From positions 10,020 through 74,019 of the forward strand of contig CAWKFQ010000007.1 of NCBI GenBank assembly GCA_963848955.1: 64,000 bases of DNA, read 5' to 3'. Source of the DNA: DASUPK01 sp963848955. Its GTDB lineage: Bacteria > Actinomycetota > Thermoleophilia > Solirubrobacterales > 70-9. The notes beneath the pieces are model-generated. The model saw nothing but the letters and a program-made list of their open reading frames with translations. It searched no databases and was not told the origin of the DNA. The position numbers and the translations under genes are program-made. This document shows positions 9,785 to 17,647 of the stretch, in pieces (position 1 is the stretch's first letter; each line of letters starts with the position of its first letter).

Positions 9785-10587
9785 CGCCCCCTCCAGACCG
9801 GTTTGCGCTTCTCCGCGAAGGCCGCCACGCCCTCGCGGAAGTCCTCCGAGCGGAAGCAGGACTCGCGCAGCTCGATCAGCTCACGCTCCTGCTCCGGTGT
9901 GAGGCGGGAGTAGGAGTTGAGCGTGTCGATTGCGTGCTTGTTGCCGCGCATCGAGAGCGGCGCGTTGGCCGCGATCTCCGCCGCGAGCTCGACCGCGGCG
10001 GCCTCGAGGTCGCCGTCGTCGGTGACCTGATTGACCAGGCCGAGCTCCTCAGCCCGCTCCGCCGTCACGTTGTTGCCGGTCAGGAAGAGCTCCTTGGTTC
10101 GCGGCACGCCGATCGCGTCGATGAACCGCTGCAGGCCGGTGTGGCCGTAGATCAGGCCGAGCTTCGCGGGGGGCATGCCGAGCTTGGCGCCGCGCGCGCA
10201 GATACGGAGGTCGCAGCACAGTGTGAGCTCGAGAGCGCCGCCGAGAGCGTGGCCGTTGATCGCGCAGAGGACCGGCCACGGATGCGCCGCGACCGCGTCG
10301 AGTCCGCGCGCGAAGGGATGGGCGACGAGGGACTCGGCCTCGGCCTCGAACTCGTGCTCGGAGAATCCGCCGATGTCGTAGCCCGCGGAGAAGATGCCTC
10401 CGGCGCCGGTGAGGATCACGCAACGCACCTCGATGCCCCGGTCGAGGGCGGGCATGACCTCGGCGATGCCGTTCAGCGTCTCGTGGTCGAGCGCGTTCCG
10501 AGAATCCGGCCGGTTCAGGGTCAGCCGGGCGACCGACTCAGCTGGATGGTCGAGAAGGAGCTTCCCTCCCGCTAGCTCTTCCGACAT
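9781..10587 (-). CDS. Enoyl-CoA hydratase/isomerase family protein
   Basis: Crotonase fold of 268 residues with the oxyanion-hole regions SAGYDIGGF and NGHALGGALELTL. The Glu in the first catalytic position (ALEL) is present, but the usual PE of the second catalytic motif reads MPPAKLGLIYG, so a standard hydratase reaction is doubtful; isomerase or decarboxylase activity is possible (inference). It lies 10 bases after the biotinyl-carrier gene on the same strand, so both are probably one message. Confidence 0.82.
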   Translation of the reverse strand: MSEELAGGKLLLDHPAESVARLTLNRPDSRNALDHETLNGIAEVMPALDRGIEVRCVILTGAGGIFSAGYDIGGFSEHEFEAEAESLVAHPFARGLDAVAAHPWPVLCAINGHALGGALELTLCCDLRICARGAKLGMPPAKLGLIYGHTGLQRFIDAIGVPRTKELFLTGNNVTAERAEELGLVNQVTDDGDLEAAAVELAAEIAANAPLSMRGNKHAIDTLNSYSRLTPEQERELIELRESCFRSEDFREGVAAFAEKRKPVWRGR

Positions 10588-10597
10588 TTGGCGGAGG

Positions 10598-10811
10598 CTA
10601 TTCGAGGACGACCAGGACGTCGCCCTCGGAGACCGACTGGCCCTCCTCGACGCGGATCTCGGCGACCTTGCCCGGAGTCCTCCGCCTCGACCGGCATCTC
10701 CATCTTCATCGACTCGAGGATCGCGACGGTGTCGCCCTCGTCGACCTGATCGCCGACGGCGACCTCGATCTTCCAGACGGTCCCCGTGATGTGGGCCTCT
10801 ACGTCCGCCAC
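10598..10811 (-). CDS. Stand-alone biotinyl-domain carrier protein, frameshifted
   Basis: A biotin/lipoyl attachment domain of about 71 residues with the biotin-lysine motif ESMKMEMPV in the middle and the paired half-motifs GTVWKIEVAVGDQV and GDVLVVLE. A spare G near 10678 breaks the frame. The protein is only the carrier domain, as in small BCCPs that serve acyl-CoA carboxylases. The GTG at 10811 has no ribosome site; a TATTGT box lies about 12 bases upstream. It is divergent from a glycosyltransferase gene with a 27-base gap. Confidence 0.82.
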
Positions 10812-10838
10812 GCGCCGCGGGGACAATATCCGGCGGTG

Positions 10839-11528
10839 ATGCGGGAAAGCACGGCGGGGAGGGTGGTCATCGTGGCCGCTCGTAACGAGGGGGAGCGGAT
10901 CCGGGCGACGCTCGACGCGCTGGCTGAGGCGCTGCCCGGAGCTCGCCTGCTGGTCGCCGACGATGCTTCGAGCGACGACACGCCGCAGATCGCCATGCGC
11001 AGAGGCGCCTGGGTGGTGGGCCGCAGGCGCCCGCACGGCAAGGGGGCCAACGTGACGGCCGCGGCGCACGCGGCACTCGGGGAGTTCGACGGCGGGGTCA
11101 CCGTTCTGCTCTGCGACGCCGACCTCGGCGAGAGCGCCGGGCGGCTCGTCGCGCTCGTCGAGGCGGTCGAGGCCGGCGACTGCGACCTGGCGCTCGCCGC
11201 CTTCGCCGATCGGCGGGGCGGCGGCTTCGGCCTCGCCCTCGGTTATGCGCGGCGGGTGGTCGAGCGGCTCTGCGGAGCCCGCGTGGCGGCACCGCTGTCC
11301 GGGCAGCGTGCGATGCGCCTGTCGACACTTCGGAGACTTCTGCCGTTCGCGGACGGCTGGGGGATGGAAACCGGGATGACCATCGACGCGGTCCGAGCCG
11401 GCTACCGGGTCGGGGAGATCGAGGTCCCGCTCGAACACCGGGTCACGGGCCGCACGCCGGCCGGGTTCCTGCACCGCGCCAGTCAGCTGCGGGACATCCG
11501 GCGCGCCGCCCGGGCCCGGTCCAGATAG
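10839..11528 (+). CDS. Family 2 glycosyltransferase
   Basis: A GT-A fold sugar transferase of 229 residues. It begins directly with the nucleotide-binding strand VVIVAARNEGERI, then DDASSDDT and the metal-binding DADLG (DXD). ETGMTIDAVRAGYRVGEIEVPL matches the polyprenol-phosphate sugar transferase subgroup. No membrane helices seen. The ATG at 10839 is chosen because the domain starts there. Acceptor unknown. It precedes glpK by 12 bases. Confidence 0.8.
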   Translation: MRESTAGRVVIVAARNEGERIRATLDALAEALPGARLLVADDASSDDTPQIAMRRGAWVVGRRRPHGKGANVTAAAHAALGEFDGGVTVLLCDADLGESAGRLVALVEAVEAGDCDLALAAFADRRGGGFGLALGYARRVVERLCGARVAAPLSGQRAMRLSTLRRLLPFADGWGMETGMTIDAVRAGYRVGEIEVPLEHRVTGRTPAGFLHRASQLRDIRRAARARSR

Positions 11529-11540
11529 CGTCTCCGGCCG

Positions 11541-12993
11541 ATGATCCTGGCGATCGACCAGGGGACCACTGGGACCACGTGCATCGCCTTCGACGAGGAG
11601 GGGCGCCCGCGGGGCCGCTCCTACAGCGAGTTCGAGCAGCACTTTCCGCGTCCCGGATGGGTTGAGCACGACGCCGCCGAGATCTGGGAGGTGACCCGCC
11701 GGGTCGCGGTCGGCGCGCTTGCCGACGCCGCCGTCCAGGGATCTGACCTGAAGGGAATCGGGATCACCAACCAGCGCGAGACGGTCGTCGCCTGGAACCC
11801 GAGCAGCGGGGAGCCGGTGCACCGCGCACTCGTCTGGCAGGACCGCCGCACCGCGGCGCGCTGCGACGAGCTGCGCGAGGCGGGTCACGAGGCCCTGGTC
11901 CGCGAGCGCACCGGCCTGGTGATCGACCCCTACTTCTCCGGGACGAAGATCGAGTGGCTGATCCAGAACGCGGATCTTCCGGAGGGGACGGTGTTCGGGA
12001 CGATCGACTCCTGGCTGGTGTTCAAGCTGACAGGCCGGCACCTGATCGACTACTCGAACGCCTCGCGGACGATGCTCTTCGACATCCGCAAGCTCGCCTG
12101 GGATGAGGAGCTCTGCGGGCTGCTCGGCGTCGATCCAGCGGTCGCTGCCGGAGCCGGTGCCGTCCTCGCAGCTCTATGGCACGACCTCGGTCTTCGGGGG
12201 AGATGTGCCGGTGGCGGGAATCGCCGGGGACCAGCAGGCCGCGCTCTTCGGCCAGGCCTGTCAGCAGCCCGGCGAGACCAAGAACACCTACGGCACGGGG
12301 AGCTTCGTCCTGCTCAACACGGGCACCGAGGCGCCGGAGCCGGGGGAGGGACTGCTCACCACGGTCGCCTGGGGGCTCGGCGATCGGGTGGACTACGCCC
12401 TGGAGGCCGCGGTCTTCGTCACGGGGGCGGCCGTTCAGTGGCTTCGCGATGGGCTCGGGATCATCTCCGAGGCGGCCGAGACCGAGCCGCTGGCGGCGTC
12501 GCTCGATTCGAACGACGACGTCTACTTCGTGCCGGCCCTCACCGGGCTCGGCTCACCGCATTGGGACCCGTACGCGCGCGGAACGATCGTCGGGCTCACC
12601 CGGGGGACGGGAAGGGCGCATCTGGCACGGGCCGCCCTCGAGGCGATCGCCTACCAGACGGTCGACGCGGTGCGGGCGCAGGAGGCCGCATCCGGCGAGA
12701 GCGTGCCGTCGCTGAAGGCTGACGGCGGTGCGGTCGTCAACGCCTGGCTGATGCAGTTCCAGGCGGACGTTCTCGGGGCCCCGGTGATCGTCCCCGAGGT
12801 CGCCGAGACCACAGCGCTCGGAGCCGCTTATCTCGCCGGGATCGCAACCGGCGAGTGGACCGCGGCGCAGGTCCGCGAGATGTGGCGCGAGGCGGCCCGC
12901 TACGAGCCGCGGATGGACGAGGCCGACCGGGAGGAGCTCCTATCCCGCTGGCACGAGGCCCTGGCCCGCTCCCGAGGCTGGAGCCAAGCGTAA
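11541..12993 (+). CDS. glpK: Glycerol kinase, frameshifted
   Basis: FGGY-family kinase that makes glycerol 3-phosphate. It starts with the phosphate-1 motif LAIDQGTTGTT, has ITNQRETVVAW and QDRRTA, then AGDQQAALFGQ and NTYGTGSFVL, the family signature. One slip lies near 12130-12150, between LLGV and the LPEPVPSSQLYG segment. With repair the length is about 484 residues, a little short of E. coli GlpK. It sits between a glycosyltransferase and a PlsC acyltransferase, which fits glycerolipid supply. Confidence 0.92.
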
Positions 12994-13025
12994 CCCGTGC
13001 CTCCCGGAGGGTTTGTGAAGAGAAC

Positions 13026-13925
13026 ATGGCCGAGGTCAGCCCAAAGGACATGAAGCCGCAGGTCTACAAGGACCCGCGCCCCGCCGAGATGTTCACGAAG
13101 TTCCATCGCAGCGCGAGACGCGGTGTGGGCTGGATGTACGACTTCGTTCGGGTGATCCTCACCCTCCCGACCATCCTGATCTACCGTGCCCGCGCCATCG
13201 GCGTCGAGAACGTCCCGCGGACCGGGCCGGTGATTCTCGCCCCGAACCACTTCAGCCAGTGGGACCACTTCTTCGCCGCGGTCTACCTGCACCGGAAGGT
13301 CCAGTTCATGGCGAAGTCGCAGCTCTTCACGAATCCGGCGATCAAGTACATCTTCAAGCACGGCGGAGTCTTTCCCGTGCGGCGTGGGCATCACGACGAC
13401 GAGGCGTTCGTCACCGCCAACGCGATCCTCGACCGCGGGGGCACGGTGCTGATGTACGCCGAGGGCGGGCGGTCGCGCACCGGCGACCTGGGCGAGCCGA
13501 AGCGCGGCATCGGCAAGATCGCCCTCGAGTCCGGCGTGCCGGTGGTGCCGGTCGCGATCCACGGCTCGGCAGGCGTCCGGGGCTGGCGCCGGTTCCGCTT
13601 CCCGAAGGTGACGATCCAGTACGGCGAGCCGATGACGTTCCCGGTAAAGGCGGACCCGAGCCGCGAGGAGGAGCAGCTGGTCGCGAACCAGATCTTCGAC
13701 CGTGTCCGCGCGATGTACGTCGATCTCGAGGAGAACGGCCGCCGCGATGTGCTGCGGCGGCTGCGCGAGGGTCTGCCGGCTCCCGACGACGTGCACCCCG
13801 TCATGCAACGGGCCGCGCCTCGACGCTCGCTACTCCTCGTAGCGCGGCTCGAGCTTCTCCCAGAACTCCGGGTCGTGACCCGGGACCATGAGCGCATACG
13901 GGTAGGTGCGCCGGTAGGCCTGTAG
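13026..13925 (+). CDS. 1-acyl-glycerol-3-phosphate acyltransferase-like (PlsC domain)
   Basis: Membrane-associated acyltransferase. After one hydrophobic segment (residues about 38-58) come the four PlsC blocks: NHFSQWDHF (a variant of NHxxxxD), GGVFPVRRG, YAEGGRSRTG and VPVVPVAIHG. The ATG at 13026 follows a purine-rich GAAGAGAAC. The last 30 or so residues are arginine/leucine rich and overlap the convergent hydrolase gene antisense by 96 bases; the true end is probably earlier and hidden by a base error (inference). Likely acts in phospholipid synthesis with the nearby glycerol kinase. Confidence 0.8.
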   Translation: MAEVSPKDMKPQVYKDPRPAEMFTKFHRSARRGVGWMYDFVRVILTLPTILIYRARAIGVENVPRTGPVILAPNHFSQWDHFFAAVYLHRKVQFMAKSQLFTNPAIKYIFKHGGVFPVRRGHHDDEAFVTANAILDRGGTVLMYAEGGRSRTGDLGEPKRGIGKIALESGVPVVPVAIHGSAGVRGWRRFRFPKVTIQYGEPMTFPVKADPSREEEQLVANQIFDRVRAMYVDLEENGRRDVLRRLREGLPAPDDVHPVMQRAAPRRSLLLVARLELLPELRVVTRDHERIRVGAPVGL

Positions 13926-14741
13926 CTCGTGCAGCGATCGGCGCCAGTTGTGCTCGTCGTCGATCAGGGTCGGCTCCGTCTTGCCCTCGAACTGCAGCCA
14001 GTCGTAGGCGGCGTCGCCCACGATCACGAAGTCGCGACGCGGCAGGCGCAGGATCACCGAGGTGTGGCCCGAGCTGTGACCGGGCGTGTACGCAAGACGG
14101 ACCGACCCATCCCCGAAGAGGTCGAAGCTGCGACCGAAGGGCCCATACGACTCGATGAAGTCGGCGTCGAAGTCGACCGTGTGGTACTCGAAGGCGAAGT
14201 CGTAAGTGGGAGCGCGTTGTAGCCGCGGAACTGCGGGAAGGAGCCCGTCGTCGCGCCCTCCCACTCGGTGGCGCTGAACACGAAGTCGAGCGTCGGGGAA
14301 CGCCTCGATCCCGGAGGCGTGGTCCTCGTGCAGATGGGTGAGGACGACGAAGGCGATGTCGGAGGGAGCGAGCCCACGATCGCGCAGCTGGGAGACGATG
14401 TCCTCGCCCTCCTCGATCTTGTAGTGACGGCGCGGTGAGGCGGCTGAACTTGTCGCGGGGATTTCGGACCACCGATGGGTGCAGGCCGGTGTCGACCAGG
14501 ATGTTGCCCAGGCTCGGGTGGCGGACGAGGAAGGCCGGAACCGGCCGTGACTCCCAGGTGTCCGGCGAGGAGCCGAAACCGACCGCGCGGAGGCGCTTGA
14601 TGACGCCGGTGCCGCTCGATCGAAGAACGTGTGCGGCCACAGGGTCTCGCCCGTCTTCAGGGGCTCGATGACGACCGTCGCGCCCTCGGTTCCGCCCGCG
14701 AGCGGCTCCCGGAGAGGAGTCGGTTCAGCGTTCACCTTCAT
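13830..14741 (-). CDS. Metallo-beta-lactamase-fold hydrolase (lactonase-like), frameshifted
   Basis: Two-metal hydrolase of the type that includes acyl-homoserine lactonases. The metal motif THLHEDHASG is intact, followed by GHSSGHTSV (third His) and IVGDAAYD (bridging Asp) and a final VPGHDPEFW. Four slips, near 14625, 14430, 14285 and 14215, break the frame, but each fragment continues the fold, e.g. NILVDTGLHPSVV in the second frame. About 303 residues. The ATG at 14741 is 6 bases after a TATGCT box shared with the divergent SDR gene. Confidence 0.8.
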   Translation of the reverse strand: MKVNAEPTPLREPLAGGTEGATVVIEPLKTGETLWPHTFFDRAAPASSSASARSVSAPRRTPGSHGRFRPSSSATRAWATSWSTPACTHRWSEIPATSSAASPRRHYKIEEGEDIVSQLRDRGLAPSDIAFVVLTHLHEDHASGIEAFPDARLRVQRHRVGGRDDGLLPAVPRLQRAPTYDFAFEYHTVDFDADFIESYGPFGRSFDLFGDGSVRLAYTPGHSSGHTSVILRLPRRDFVIVGDAAYDWLQFEGKTEPTLIDDEHNWRRSLHELQAYRRTYPYALMVPGHDPEFWEKLEPRYEE

Positions 14742-14747
14742 GGAGCC

Positions 14748-14757
14748 AGCATATGCT
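14748..14757. promoter_or_regulatory. Palindromic shared -10 box of two divergent leaderless genes
   Basis: AGCATATGCT reads the same on both strands and places TATGCT 8 bases before the SDR ATG (14766, plus) and 6 bases before the hydrolase ATG (14741, minus). The gap between the two start codons is 24 bases, with no room for ribosome sites. Sequence is seen; promoter role is inference from the TANNNT rule. Confidence 0.55.
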
Positions 14758-14765
14758 CAGCCGTC

Positions 14766-15620
14766 ATGACTGAAAGCACGAAATCGCGCATCTTCGCGCC
14801 GGACCTGCTCGAGGGCCAGATCTGCGTCGTCTCGGGTGCGGGCACGGGCCTGGGCAGGGCGACCGCCCTGGAGCTGACCGGCCTCGGGGCCACCGTCGTC
14901 GGCTGTGGCCGGCGCGCGGAGCCACTCGAGGGGATGGTCGAGGAGGTCTCGGCGCGCGGCGGCAAGGCGGAGTTCGAGGCGCTCGACATCCGCGACGAGG
15001 AGGCCGTCGACGGTTTCATCGACGGGGTCGTCGAGCGGCACGGCCGCATCGACCTGCTGGTCAACAACGCCGGCGGCCAGTTCCTCAGCCCGGCGGAGGC
15101 GATCACGCCCAAGGGGTTCCGGACAGTCATCGACCTGAACGTGCAGGGCACCTGGCAGATGACCCACGCCGCGGCCACCAAGGCGTTCATCCCCCAAGAG
15201 AGCGGCAAGGTGATCAGCATCACCGTCTCGCCGCACATGGGCTTTCCCGGGATGGTCCATACGGGTGCGGCGCGGGCGGCGGTGGAGAACATGATGCGGA
15301 CCCTCTCCGTCGAGTGGGCCCGCTTCGGAATCCGGCTTGTCGCGGTGGCGATCGGGCAGTTCGACACCGAGACGCTCCGCACGAAGTACCCCAAGGCGAT
15401 CGTCGACAACGTCGCGCAGACGGTCCCGCTCGGCCGCCTCGGCACCGAGGATGAGATGGCCTGGCTCACGGCTTTTCTCGCATCTCCTGCCGGTGACTTC
15501 TTCTCGGGCTGCGTGCTCACGGTCGACGGCGCCCGCGACAACTGGTTCGGCAAGTGGCCGCCCGGGGGCGCTGCCGGAGACGGCGGCGAGCCGCTGTCCG
15601 AGGAGAGGCGGAAGGAGTGA
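14766..15620 (+). CDS. SDR oxidoreductase, 2,4-dienoyl-CoA reductase-like
   Basis: Short-chain dehydrogenase of 284 residues. SGAGTGLGRA near residue 24 is the NADP(H)-binding glycine motif and NNAGG is present. The usual YxxxK is replaced: the aligned segment reads HTGAARAAVENM, as in peroxisomal-type dienoyl-CoA reductases, which lack the Tyr, but the catalytic Lys is here Arg. So redox activity needs proof. Its TGA overlaps the GTG of the next gene (GTGA), so both are on one message. Leaderless start after TATGCT. Confidence 0.82.
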   Translation: MTESTKSRIFAPDLLEGQICVVSGAGTGLGRATALELTGLGATVVGCGRRAEPLEGMVEEVSARGGKAEFEALDIRDEEAVDGFIDGVVERHGRIDLLVNNAGGQFLSPAEAITPKGFRTVIDLNVQGTWQMTHAAATKAFIPQESGKVISITVSPHMGFPGMVHTGAARAAVENMMRTLSVEWARFGIRLVAVAIGQFDTETLRTKYPKAIVDNVAQTVPLGRLGTEDEMAWLTAFLASPAGDFFSGCVLTVDGARDNWFGKWPPGGAAGDGGEPLSEERRKE

Positions 15621-16324
15621 GAGCGCTGCTGACCGCCGCGGGCGCGAGCGTCCTGCTGCTCACCCTCGGTGGGGGCACGGCGTCCGCCGAGGGGTGCCTC
15701 TACCAGGACGAGGTTGCCAACGGCTCAAACCAGCCGCGGGTGGAGCGCTCCCTGCTCTGTCTCGCTAACGCCGTCCGCGCCAGGTCGGGTCTCGCCAGCC
15801 TGAGGGCGGATCCGCGCCTCAACGTCGCGTCGCGTGCCCACAGCGCCGACATGGTGGCTCGCGGCTACTTCTCCCACACCACGCCGGAGGGCGCCGACCC
15901 GAGCGACCGCGCCGTCGCCGCCGGCTACGGCCCCTTCGTGGGCGAGAACATTGCGGCGAGCAGCCGCGGAACCGCGATCTCGGTCTTCTCGCTGTGGCGC
16001 TCCAGCCCGGGCCACAACGCGAACCTGCTCGGCACCTACTCCGCCACCGGTCTCGGGGTGGCCCCTGGATACCCGAATGGCGACCGCGGCATCACCGCCA
16101 CGCAGATGTTCGGCCGGAACGCTGCCCAGGGGAGCGACACGGGGCTCGATCTCTACTACCCGAACCCGCGCTGCCAGGCAGCGAAGCTCCGAAAGGTCGC
16201 GGTCAAGACGCGCCTGCGGGCGTCAAAGAAGGGCCGCCGCGCAAAGCTCCGGCGGAAGCTGCGGCGCGCGAAGGGCGTGGTCGTCAGAACCTGCAATGCC
16301 CCGGCGGAGGCACCGCTGCTCTAG
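15617..16324 (+). CDS. Secreted CAP/SCP-domain protein
   Basis: Signal peptide (VRALLTAAGASVLLLTLGGGTASA), then a CAP domain with HSADMVARGYFSHTTPEG and the paired GENIA and GHNANLL segments typical of bacterial YkwD-like proteins. Five or so cysteines may form disulfides outside the cell. The tail is very basic (KKGRRAKLRRKLRRAKG), perhaps to bind the cell wall. Start GTG overlaps the SDR stop. About 235 residues; biochemical role of bacterial CAP proteins is poorly known. Confidence 0.83.
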   Translation: MRALLTAAGASVLLLTLGGGTASAEGCLYQDEVANGSNQPRVERSLLCLANAVRARSGLASLRADPRLNVASRAHSADMVARGYFSHTTPEGADPSDRAVAAGYGPFVGENIAASSRGTAISVFSLWRSSPGHNANLLGTYSATGLGVAPGYPNGDRGITATQMFGRNAAQGSDTGLDLYYPNPRCQAAKLRKVAVKTRLRASKKGRRAKLRRKLRRAKGVVVRTCNAPAEAPLL

Positions 16325-16331
16325 CCCCCGC

Positions 16332-17168
16332 TCAGGAGTACATGCCGGTGAACTGTCCGCCGGTGACGTTGATCACCTGGCCGTGGATGAAGTTGGAGTG
16401 CTGCGAGCAGAGGAACGCGACCGGGCCCGCGGCGTCGGAAGGCTCGGCGGGGCGGGCGAGCGGGATCGTCATCCGCGCCATCTGACGCATCTGCTCAGGA
16501 ATACCGAGCGAGACCTCCTCGGTGCTCTCGCCGGCGGCCTGCATCGTCTCGCCCTTCTCCTTCGCCTGGGTGAGCCGCGTCTCGACGAAGCCGAAGGCGA
16601 CGGCGTTGCAGTTGATCTTGAACTGTCCCCATTCCTTGGCGACGGTCTTGGTCAGCCCGGTGACCCCGGCCTTCGCGGACGAGTAATTCGCCTGACCGGC
16701 GTTCCCCATCGTGCCCGAGATCGAGGTGATGTTGACGATCTTCCTGAAGACCTCCTTGCCCTCCTGAGCCTCCTGCTTGGCGGCCTCGCGCCAGGTCGGG
16801 GCGAGGGCGCGGATCACGCGGAAGGGCACGATCGTGTGGATGTCGAGCATTGCCTGGAACTGCTCGTCGCTCATCTTGTGGATGACCCCGTCCCAGGTGT
16901 AGCCGGCGTTGTTGACGACCGCGTCGACCTGGCCGAAGGCGTCGATGGCGGCTTTCACCATGTCGTCGGGCGTGCCGGGCTTGGTGAGGTCCCCGGCGAA
17001 GACGGCCGTCTCGCCGTCGATCTCGCCGGCTGCCTGCTCCGCGACGTCCCCGTCGAGGTCGTTGATCAGGACCTTGGCCCCCTCGTTGACGAACAGCTCG
17101 GCCGTGGCGCGGCCGATTCCTCTCGCCGAGCCGGTGATGATCGCGCTCTTTCCGTCAAGCAATCCCAA
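16332..17168 (-). CDS. FabG-like SDR (3-oxoacyl-reductase type)
   Basis: Classical SDR of 278 residues: TGSARGIGRA cofactor motif, NNAGYTWDG, catalytic Ser in ITSISG, NYSSAKAG with intact Tyr and Lys, and the C-terminal NVTGGQFTGMYS. Start is a TTG at 17168 with AAAGGCG upstream. Last gene of the minus-strand lipid operon that begins with acyl-CoA dehydrogenase at 22217; likely reduces a 3-oxoacyl thioester or oxidises a 3-hydroxyacyl one. The 69-base gap to the thioesterase gene holds repeat copy B. Confidence 0.88.
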   Translation of the reverse strand: MGLLDGKSAIITGSARGIGRATAELFVNEGAKVLINDLDGDVAEQAAGEIDGETAVFAGDLTKPGTPDDMVKAAIDAFGQVDAVVNNAGYTWDGVIHKMSDEQFQAMLDIHTIVPFRVIRALAPTWREAAKQEAQEGKEVFRKIVNITSISGTMGNAGQANYSSAKAGVTGLTKTVAKEWGQFKINCNAVAFGFVETRLTQAKEKGETMQAAGESTEEVSLGIPEQMRQMARMTIPLARPAEPSDAAGPVAFLCSQHSNFIHGQVINVTGGQFTGMYS

Positions 17169-17182
17169 GGTCGTCGCCTTTC

Positions 17183-17214
17183 ATGCGAGGGTGCGCGACA
17201 GCGCAACCCGTTTT
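17183..17214 (+). repeat. Hairpin repeat, copy B
   Basis: Flank TGCGA, left arm GGGTGCGC, loop GACA, right arm GCGCAACCC with a bulged A, then GTTTT. It lies between the thioesterase stop (17238) and the FabG-like start (17168), in the orientation opposite to those genes. It differs from copy C in the stem by exactly one paired change (T-A here, C-G there). Confidence 0.85.
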
Positions 17215-17237
17215 GTGAGGGTTGAGGGGCGGGATTC

Positions 17238-17645
17238 TTACCCAAACCTGTATGTGGCGATCCCCTGCGCGACGACCGTCCCGTCGGGATCGGTCACGGT
17301 GACCTCGCAGAAGCTCAGCCGTCCGCCTCGCTTGGCGACCCGCGCCGCGGCCTGCAGGTCCACACCGCTCGCGGCGGAGGCGAAGTTGACCGAGAGCGAG
17401 ACCGTCGAGCCAGCCGGGTTCTCCGGGATCTCCTCCGTGGCCCAGGCCGCGGCCATCGCGGCCGTGTCGATCAGGGCGCCGATCGCACCCCCGTGAACCA
17501 CCTCCCCGATCGTGGCCAGCTCGGGCTTGAAGGGCAGCTCGAGCACGGCCTCATCCGTCCCGAGTGAGACGACCTGGATGCCGAGCTGTACGGCGTGCGG
17601 CGAGTTGGGGATGAACTGCTCGATGACCTCCCGGCGGGTGGGCAT
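17238..17645 (-). CDS. PaaI-type hotdog thioesterase
   Basis: A hotdog-fold protein of 135 residues: HGGAIGALIDTAAMAAAW is the catalytic helix motif and VSLSVNFASAASG the central strand. Hydrolyses acyl-CoA thioesters in known relatives. It begins 2 bases after the MFS stop in the six-gene minus-strand lipid operon, so it may release a free acid from a product of the acyl-CoA dehydrogenases (inference). Confidence 0.85.
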   Translation of the reverse strand: MPTRREVIEQFIPNSPHAVQLGIQVVSLGTDEAVLELPFKPELATIGEVVHGGAIGALIDTAAMAAAWATEEIPENPAGSTVSLSVNFASAASGVDLQAAARVAKRGGRLSFCEVTVTDPDGTVVAQGIATYRFG

Positions 17646-17647
17646 GA

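Noticed and set aside
12855..13025. Upstream extension of the PlsC acyltransferase into glpK
   Set aside because: The text is arginine/glycine-rich and antisense-like; the ATG at 13026 gives the normal family start.
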